A DNA stretch of 19,643 nucleotides from NCBI GenBank assembly GCA_002481545.1, contig DLEF01000047.1, positions 1 to 19,643 on the forward strand, in the 5' to 3' direction. How positions within the stretch are numbered: the stretch's first letter is position 1; each line of letters opens with the position of its first letter. The notes beneath the pieces are model-generated. The model worked only from the letters and a program-made list of their open reading frames with translations. It had not been told where the DNA came from and did not search any database. Source of the stretch: Cyanobacteria bacterium UBA7753. GTDB taxonomy: Bacteria > Cyanobacteriota > Vampirovibrionia > Gastranaerophilales > Gastranaerophilaceae. A program made the position numbers and the translations under genes. This document shows positions 14,655-19,643 of the stretch, piece after piece.

Positions 14655-16236
14655 TTTTATTGAAAGACGCAGCCATCTTTTTGCCGAAAGAATTTCTATT
14701 TGCTTTTGTTGTTACTTTTGGTGTTTGGGCTACTTTTGCTATTTTTTTATCCGCTGTCATTGGAGCCTTTGCAATCTTCTTTTCTGTTTTATTAACCTTC
14801 TTTACCGTTTCTTGTTTTTCTTTAGCGACCTTATTTGTCTTTTTAGGCTTTAAGTTTGCAACAAAATTATGAACATTTTGTTTTGTTTTACTGAATGTGC
14901 TCGGTTTTTTCTCCACGTTGTGAGGCTTTTGCGCAACTTTCTTTTCAGTATTCTTAACTTTTTTATCTACGATTGGTTTTGTCTCTTTCTTAGCAACTTT
15001 ATCTGCTTTTTTAGGTTTTAAGTTCGCAACAAAGTTGTGCATGTTTTCTTTCGTTTTATTGAAAGAAGACGCAACATTTTTGCCGAAAGAGTTAGTTTTC
15101 TTTTCGGTTGGTTGGATGTTTTTAGCGATTTTGTTTTCCGATTTTTTAACCTTTATCGGTTTAGTTTTTGCAACTTTATTTTCGGCTTTATTCGCTGTTA
15201 TTTTTGTTTCTTTTTTTTGTAACTTAAACTTATTTGCAGTCGTCTTTTCGCTTATTTTTTTGCTTGAATTTTGTTTCTTAAAACTCAATTTAGGAAAAGT
15301 TTTTTTGTTTTCTTTAACCTGTTGGTTATTGTCACCGACGAGTTTACGGGCGTTCTCAATCTCTCTTTTGGTTTGGAAATTCTGAAATGCGACACATTTA
15401 TTATGCCAGCTCAATTGAATTTTTCTTAAAAATGTGTTTTGCGGTTCTTTTGTCAATTTTACCTTGGTTACTTTAGGTTGAACCATTTGTACTTCCTGCG
15501 CCGCAGCTATCGTCTTAGTCTTCTTATTATCAGGCTTAATATCCGAGATTGAGCGGTTTATTGCGTATCTTCCGCCCTTACCCCATTCGGGGATTTTGTT
15601 TTCTCCGACAAGAATTGCAGATGTAGATGTTGTAGTCTTCAAATCCTCAAGCATTCTGTCCGTAATTTTGTCATAATAAGAATTTACCTTTGCCAACTTT
15701 ATTGAGTGTACCCCCTCGGAGGTTTTTCCCATTTTTTGTTGGTAAACATCACTCCATAAAACTTGGTCGGTCTTCATATCGTACATAGTAGCCGTAGTAA
15801 TCAGTCTTAAATCAGATTCAGCAGACGTTAGGGCAGGAATATTTAACGATTTCCAAAACTCTCTCTGTTGAGCCGGAGTCTTAACTATCACTTTAGATGA
15901 TATCAAAAGCACCTTCGGTACATTATAAGATTTTGAAATAATTTTAGCGTTATTCATCGGGTTAGAGGCATTTGGTGAAAAATAAGGGTTATTGATAATC
16001 CCTATGCGCAAAATATTCAATGTAGGCGCACACGCTAACCCCTGCTCTTCCATACGGTTAATAACTTTTTTGGCGAGCATTTCTTCTATATCAACGTTGT
16101 TGACTTTGTTTTTATGGCTCACGTCAATAGTACTGTTGGGGAGGACTATGACTTTATATTCTCCCGCAAAAGTTGGTGTTGCTATTGATATGGCTATTAG
16201 TAATAGTGTGGATATAATAAAACGTATGTTTATCAT
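14650..16236 (-). CDS. Secreted Lys-rich repeat protein, C-terminally truncated by a frameshift
   Basis: 528 aa. A signal peptide is clear (residues 1-24, hydrophobic core FIISTLLLIAIS, cleavage likely after PTFA). Residues 25-205 look like one alpha/beta periplasmic domain (KVIVLPN, VPKVLLISSKV, LRLITTATMYDMKTDQVLWS), somewhat like CsgG/TolB-N-type folds, but I cannot assign a family. From about 305 it is Lys/Ala/Thr-rich, with imperfect repeats: 382-410 and 446-466 share KTK-N-HNFVANLKPKK, and 515-528 repeats NSFGK..AASFNKT before stopping mid-repeat. The strong positive charge suggests binding to an anionic envelope polymer or nucleic acid (inference). ATG 16236 follows a -10 box by 6 nt. 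The truncation is described under the downstream pseudogene feature. Confidence 0.8.
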   Translation of the reverse strand: MINIRFIISTLLLIAISIATPTFAGEYKVIVLPNSTIDVSHKNKVNNVDIEEMLAKKVINRMEEQGLACAPTLNILRIGIINNPYFSPNASNPMNNAKIISKSYNVPKVLLISSKVIVKTPAQQREFWKSLNIPALTSAESDLRLITTATMYDMKTDQVLWSDVYQQKMGKTSEGVHSIKLAKVNSYYDKITDRMLEDLKTTTSTSAILVGENKIPEWGKGGRYAINRSISDIKPDNKKTKTIAAAQEVQMVQPKVTKVKLTKEPQNTFLRKIQLSWHNKCVAFQNFQTKREIENARKLVGDNNQQVKENKKTFPKLSFKKQNSSKKISEKTTANKFKLQKKETKITANKAENKVAKTKPIKVKKSENKIAKNIQPTEKKTNSFGKNVASSFNKTKENMHNFVANLKPKKADKVAKKETKPIVDKKVKNTEKKVAQKPHNVEKKPSTFSKTKQNVHNFVANLKPKKTNKVAKEKQETVKKVNKTEKKIAKAPMTADKKIAKVAQTPKVTTKANRNSFGKKMAASFNKT

Positions 16237-16242
16237 ATATAA

Positions 16243-16251
16243 ATTGTAGCA
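16243..16251 (-). promoter_or_regulatory. Extended -10 of the Lys-rich gene, predicting a leaderless mRNA
   Basis: Minus-strand TGCTACAAT (hexamer 16248-16243), then six bases (TTATAT) and ATG 16236. TTATTA (16271-16266) 17 bp upstream is a weak -35. No Shine-Dalgarno site. Confidence 0.5.
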
Positions 16252-16307
16252 TGCGCAGGTATATTTAATAAGTTTATGTTACGAAATATATATTTCTTGA
16301 CATGTGA

Positions 16308-16351
16308 AAAGTACCTTATATTTACTGTTTCATACAGCTATAAGGTACTTT
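16308..16351 (-). terminator. Long hairpin / likely terminator after gyrA
   Basis: AAAGTACCTTATA (16308-16320) pairs perfectly with TATAAGGTACTTT (16339-16351), a 13-bp stem. The 18-nt loop holds an inner CTGT/ACAG stem (16325-16328 with 16334-16337). It lies 24 bp past the gyrA stop. The T tract on the minus strand is short (TTTT), so efficiency is uncertain; on the plus strand a T-rich stretch follows. Confidence 0.65.
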
Positions 16352-16375
16352 AATCATATTGTTTATTTTTATTTT

Positions 16376-18955
16376 TTATTCTTCGGTTTTGTTATCGTCT
16401 TCAGAGGCTACCCCTAAATCGATTTTACCTTGTTCCGTGTTATCCGTTTCAGCCTCTGTTGCCTTTGCATCAGCGGTTGCAGGAGTTGTAGGAGTTTTAT
16501 CCGTTCTTACAATCTTTTGGACTGATACAACCGTGTCATTTCCTACAAGGTTTTGAGCCTTAACGCCTGTTGCAGGTCTGCCCTGTTGTGATATAGAGTT
16601 TGCCTTTATACGTGTAACAATACCGTTTGCGGTAACCAGCATTACATCATCGTCATCTTCAACAATTGTCAAAGCGACCAATCTTGATGATTGGGTTTTG
16701 AACTTAGCTGCAATCAATCCGATACCGCCTCTGTTCTGACTTCTGAACTCGGATAACTTAGTACGTTTTCCGAAACCGTCAGATGTTACAACGAGCAAAT
16801 CAGCATCATAATCGGAAGGAACAATATCGCAACCGATTAACTTATCACCCGCACGTAATTTCATTGCGGTAACACCTCTCGCGCTACGTCCTAAAGGTCT
16901 CAAATCAGAGATTGGGAATCTGATTGCCATACCGCAAGATGTACCGATAATGATTTCATCGTTCGGATGTGCAAGTTTAACCCAATTCAAGCTGTCGCCT
17001 TCAGTCAATGATATTGCGATAATACCGTTTCTTCTGATATTAGCGAAGTTTTCGAGTTCAATTCTCTTGATAGAACCGTTTTGTGTCAACATAATCAGGT
17101 TTGTATCAGGATCATAGTTGCTGATAGGTACAACTGCCGTAATAGACTCATCCTGACCTATCGGCAATACGTTTACGATAGGCAAACCTTTAGCCTGACG
17201 TCCGCCTTCAGGGAAGTCATAAACATTCAAGCTGTATACAACACCCTTAGAAGAGAAGAACAATACTTTATCATGCATCATTGCAGTGAAGAAATGTTCG
17301 ATATCATCATCGTCCTTTGTCTTCATTCCGCTCTTACCGCGGGTTGCACGGTTTTGACGTTCAAACGTATCAAGACTTATACGTTTCAAATATCCTTGAC
17401 GTGTGATAAATACAGCCATAGGAGTATTAGGAGTTAAGTCCTCAATCGTTACTTCACCTTGTTCAGGCAAGATTTGAGTCTTTCTGTCGTCTCCGTATTT
17501 TTCTTTGTCTTCAAGTAATTCTTTCTTGATAATATCAAGAACCATCTGTCTGTTTGCAAGTATTGCCTCATATTCGGCAATCTTCTTTTGCAATTCTTCG
17601 TATTCGCTCTTAATCTTATCTTGTTCCAATCCTGTCAATCTTCTTAATTGCATTTCGAGGATTGCATTTGCTTGATCAACATCAAGTCCGAATTTTGTCA
17701 TCAAACCGACTCTTGCATCATCGGTTGTTTTTGATTTCTTAATCAATTCAATGACTTCATCCAAAGAACCCAATGCAATCAATAAACCTGCCAAGATATG
17801 AGCTCTCATTTTAGCTTTCTTTAAGAAGAATATTGTTCTTCTCGTTACGACTTCTACTCTGTGGTCTACAAACTCGCTCAAAACCTGATGCAAGTTAAGC
17901 AATCTCGGCTGCTGTCCGCAGAGTGTAACCATATTAACCCCGAATGTTGTAGACAATTGTGTATACTTGAACAAGTTGTTCTTAACAACGTTAGGATTAG
18001 CGTCACGCTTAAGTTCAATAACAATTCTCATACCGGATCTGTCGGATTCATCTCTGATATCGGAAATACCGGTTATTCTTTGTTCCTTAACCAAGTCGGC
18101 AATCTTTTCAATCAATTGAGCCTTATTAACCTGATAAGGAATTTCGGTAATAATAATGGCTGTTCTTGCCTGACGTCCGTTTCCGCCTGCAATCTCTTCA
18201 ATAGTTGCAACGGAGGACATCTTGATAGAGCCTCTGCCTGTTTCGTAAGCTTGTTTAATATCGCTCAACCCGATAATAGTACCTGCTGTAGGGAAATCAG
18301 GGCCTTTGATGTATTGCATTAATTCATCAATAGTGATTTGCGGATTATCAATCAATGCGATTGTTCCGTCAACGACTTCTCTCAAGTTGTGAGGAGGAAT
18401 GTTTGTAGCCATACCTACGGCGATACCTGAAACCCCGTTAAGCAATAACATAGGAAGTCTTACAGGAAGAACGGACGGTTCTTGCAACGATCCGTCGAAG
18501 TTTGGAGTGAAATCAACCGTATCGCAATCGATATCTGCAAGCATAGATTGGGTAATCTTATGCATACGAGCCTCTGTATAACGCATTGCGGCTGCTCCAT
18601 CACCATCGACAGAACCGAAGTTTCCGTGTCCGTCAACCATTAAATATCTTGTATTGAAATCCTGTGCCATACGTACCAACGCATCATATACGGAGCTGTC
18701 ACCGTGCGGGTGATATTTACCTAAAACTTCACCGACGATACGCGCACATTTCTTGAACGGTTTATCAGGTGTCATCCCGAGTTCGTTCATCGCAAATAAA
18801 ATTCTTCTGTGTACCGGCTTTAACCCGTCTCTTACATCAGGTAAAGCACGACCTACAATAACTGACATTGCATAATCGATATAGCAACGTCTCATCTCTT
18901 TATTAATATCAACAGGAACAATTTTCCCGTCTTCAAACATATTTTGTTGAGCCAA
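16376..18955 (-). CDS. gyrA: DNA gyrase subunit A
   Basis: Breakage-reunion subunit of gyrase, which with GyrB introduces negative supercoils; cytoplasmic. 859 aa from a TTG start with AAGGAG 7 nt upstream (18968-18963); a further upstream TTG (18997) would fall in the promoter. The N-terminal core has RALPDVRDGLKPVHRR, the QRDR HPHGDSSVYD with Ser87 and Asp91 (E. coli Ser83/Asp87, the quinolone-susceptible residues), and catalytic Tyr126 in AAMRYTEAR. A coiled coil runs about 440-480. The C-terminal beta-pinwheel (about 510-815) has repeated blades. The GyrA box is degenerate, QNRATRGKSG (534-543). An acidic Thr/Ala-rich tail (about 817-859) follows. Length and pinwheel favour GyrA over ParC. 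It has its own promoter; gyrB is not in view. Confidence 0.95.
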   Translation of the reverse strand: MAQQNMFEDGKIVPVDINKEMRRCYIDYAMSVIVGRALPDVRDGLKPVHRRILFAMNELGMTPDKPFKKCARIVGEVLGKYHPHGDSSVYDALVRMAQDFNTRYLMVDGHGNFGSVDGDGAAAMRYTEARMHKITQSMLADIDCDTVDFTPNFDGSLQEPSVLPVRLPMLLLNGVSGIAVGMATNIPPHNLREVVDGTIALIDNPQITIDELMQYIKGPDFPTAGTIIGLSDIKQAYETGRGSIKMSSVATIEEIAGGNGRQARTAIIITEIPYQVNKAQLIEKIADLVKEQRITGISDIRDESDRSGMRIVIELKRDANPNVVKNNLFKYTQLSTTFGVNMVTLCGQQPRLLNLHQVLSEFVDHRVEVVTRRTIFFLKKAKMRAHILAGLLIALGSLDEVIELIKKSKTTDDARVGLMTKFGLDVDQANAILEMQLRRLTGLEQDKIKSEYEELQKKIAEYEAILANRQMVLDIIKKELLEDKEKYGDDRKTQILPEQGEVTIEDLTPNTPMAVFITRQGYLKRISLDTFERQNRATRGKSGMKTKDDDDIEHFFTAMMHDKVLFFSSKGVVYSLNVYDFPEGGRQAKGLPIVNVLPIGQDESITAVVPISNYDPDTNLIMLTQNGSIKRIELENFANIRRNGIIAISLTEGDSLNWVKLAHPNDEIIIGTSCGMAIRFPISDLRPLGRSARGVTAMKLRAGDKLIGCDIVPSDYDADLLVVTSDGFGKRTKLSEFRSQNRGGIGLIAAKFKTQSSRLVALTIVEDDDDVMLVTANGIVTRIKANSISQQGRPATGVKAQNLVGNDTVVSVQKIVRTDKTPTTPATADAKATEAETDNTEQGKIDLGVASEDDNKTEE

Positions 18956-18962
18956 AATCCTA

Positions 18963-18968
18963 CTCCTT
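18963..18968 (-). promoter_or_regulatory. Ribosome-binding site that fixes the gyrA TTG start
   Basis: Minus-strand AAGGAG, 7 nt before TTG 18955. The first ATG (Met6) is 22 nt from this site, too far, so the TTG is the better start. Confidence 0.75.
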
Positions 18969-18985
18969 ATTCCCCTATATATACT

Positions 18986-19013
18986 ATCATAGCACAAATA
19001 CAGGGCATGTAAA
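18986..19013 (-). promoter_or_regulatory. Promoter of gyrA
   Basis: Minus-strand TTTACA (19013-19008), a 16-bp spacer and TATGAT (18991-18986) with an extended TGC just upstream. The predicted start near 18979 gives a 24-nt leader containing the ribosome-binding site. Confidence 0.75.
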
Positions 19014-19172
19014 GAAAAATATTAACTCATACGTTACATTTCTGTTATATTACAGCCGTTTTGCCAGTTTTTTATTGTGTTGTAAAAAGTTTACCTACAG
19101 TTAAGTTTAATATAAGAGATTGTTTTCAGAATGTAACAATTTTAAAAAAAATTTTATAGCAATGAGCAATTC

Positions 19173-19199
19173 TTGATATTAAAAATCTTTAAATATAAT
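19173..19199 (+). promoter_or_regulatory. Promoter of the 100-aa gene
   Basis: TATAAT (19194-19199) with TTGATA (19173-19178) 15 bp upstream, a slightly short spacer. Start near 19206, then GAAGG (19217-19221) as ribosome-binding site. Confidence 0.5.
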
Positions 19200-19228
19200 G
19201 TGTAGAATAATTTATTGAAGGTAGTCTT

Positions 19229-19531
19229 ATGGCAAATTTGACTGATTGTGTAGCATTATTCAAAAAAGGAAAGCAGGCTATGCCCGCTGAATGGGGACTA
19301 AACAGCTTGTTAAGAGACACAATGGAATCAGAATATAATCAGGTCAGCAACCTGTATAAAAACGTGAGTAAAAATTTCGATGGCGGTATGACGCCTGTAT
19401 CAAGTTTCAACAAAATGACGAAAATTATTGAAAATGACGCCGCTAAAAAAACGGCACCCGATAACAAGGCTGCAGAATTGATATATGACAAATGCTGTAA
19501 CTATTTTACAAAAATGGGATTTCCGTATTAA
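19229..19531 (+). CDS. Unrecognised 100-aa protein
   Basis: I do not recognise this family. The product is small, mostly helical in appearance, with no signal peptide or TM helix, hence probably cytoplasmic. It has three cysteines (Cys7 and the pair Cys89-Cys90), a likely amphipathic segment (LLRDTMESEYNQVSNLYKNV, about 27-46), and a C-terminus NYFTKMGFPY. ATG 19229 has GAAGG 7 nt upstream and a TATAAT promoter, so it is probably expressed. It stands alone on the plus strand, divergent from gyrA with a 273-bp gap. No relation to the 138-aa protein is visible. Confidence 0.75.
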   Translation: MANLTDCVALFKKGKQAMPAEWGLNSLLRDTMESEYNQVSNLYKNVSKNFDGGMTPVSSFNKMTKIIENDAAKKTAPDNKAAELIYDKCCNYFTKMGFPY

Positions 19532-19581
19532 TTCGTGAGATTTTTTAAACAGAATAAGTCCTGCATAATAAAAAATATAAC

Positions 19582-19609
19582 AGATATTATTAAACCGATA
19601 ATAATATCT
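19582..19609. repeat. Perfect 11-bp inverted repeat after the 100-aa gene
   Basis: AGATATTATTA (19582-19592) and TAATAATATCT (19599-19609) pair perfectly around a 6-nt loop (AACCGA), 51 bp past the stop. There is no T tract on the plus strand, so it is not a standard terminator for that gene; on the minus strand a TTATATTTTTTATT stretch follows. Confidence 0.6.
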
Positions 19610-19618
19610 AAATAACCT

Positions 19619-19637
19619 GTATATACCAAGTATATAC
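19619..19637. repeat. Duplicated palindrome GTATATAC-CAA-GTATATAC
   Basis: The 8-bp self-palindrome GTATATAC occurs at 19619-19626 and 19630-19637, 11 bp apart, about one helical turn. This could be a regulator site for a gene beyond the window edge, or low-complexity AT sequence. Confidence 0.45.
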
Positions 19638-19643
19638 TATGTT

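Noticed and set aside
14640..14670. Programmed +1 ribosomal frameshift at AAT-AAA-ACA-TGA
   Set aside because: No recognised +1 slippery signal or stimulatory element is visible. The repeat alignment explains the shift better as a deletion, so this is kept only as an alternative.
14334..14853. Plus-strand Phe/Cys/Leu-rich frames resembling membrane proteins
   Set aside because: They are complements of Lys-rich codons (AAA/AAG read as TTT/CTT) of the minus-strand Lys-rich gene and its shifted 3' part.
17861..18322. Plus-strand open frame of 153 codons inside gyrA
   Set aside because: Antisense shadow of a highly conserved gyrA core; no start signals or family resemblance.

Overview
The window is an AT-rich chromosomal segment from a bacterium that looks diderm and flagellated. 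Signs of an outer membrane are a KdsD-type arabinose-5-phosphate isomerase (Kdo/LPS pathway) and a 1461-residue AsmA/TamB-like protein. A LytR-CpsA-Psr (LCP) protein with a C-terminal LytR_C-like domain sits beside them. LCP, TamB-like and Kdo genes together with flagellar rod genes in a low-GC genome fit non-photosynthetic Cyanobacteria (Vampirovibrionia/Melainabacteria, e.g. Gastranaerophilales). That placement is an inference from gene content and style, not a proof. I see no insertion sequence, prophage, CRISPR array or rRNA.

Layout. 1-2470 (+): a four-gene flagellar rod operon (flgF-like, flgG-like, flgB, flgC) behind a promoter that matches the sigma-28/FliA consensus. 2471-2835: gene-free stretch with several small inverted repeats and two terminators. 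2836-3780 (-): fabD. 3895-4872 (+): kdsD, divergent from fabD. 4943-5968 (-): rlmN. 6096-6166 (+): tRNA-Cys with its own promoter. From 6294 to 18955 all genes are on the minus strand. In transcription order they are gyrA (TTG start), a secreted Lys-rich repeat protein broken by a frameshift, a 138-aa protein with two internal repeats, the giant AsmA/TamB-like protein, mgtE, and an LCP glycan ligase. 19229-19531 (+): an unrecognised 100-aa protein.

How the genes fit together. The rod genes build the FlgB/FlgC proximal and FlgF/FlgG distal rod. FabD, KdsD, the AsmA/TamB-like protein and the LCP protein all concern the envelope: fatty acid supply, Kdo synthesis, probable lipid traffic to the outer membrane, and glycan attachment to peptidoglycan. 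RlmN, tRNA-Cys, GyrA and MgtE are housekeeping. Most minus-strand genes have their own recognisable promoter, so this looks like a row of single-gene units rather than one operon.

Most notable: (1) the Lys-rich secreted protein ends at a TGA inside its third repeat, and about 128 more codons of the same Lys-rich style continue in the +1 frame; (2) three genes (rlmN, mgtE, the Lys-rich gene) have a -10 box exactly 6 nt before the ATG and no Shine-Dalgarno site, which predicts leaderless mRNAs; (3) early rod genes appear to be under a late-class sigma-28-type promoter, and fliE is missing from the cluster.
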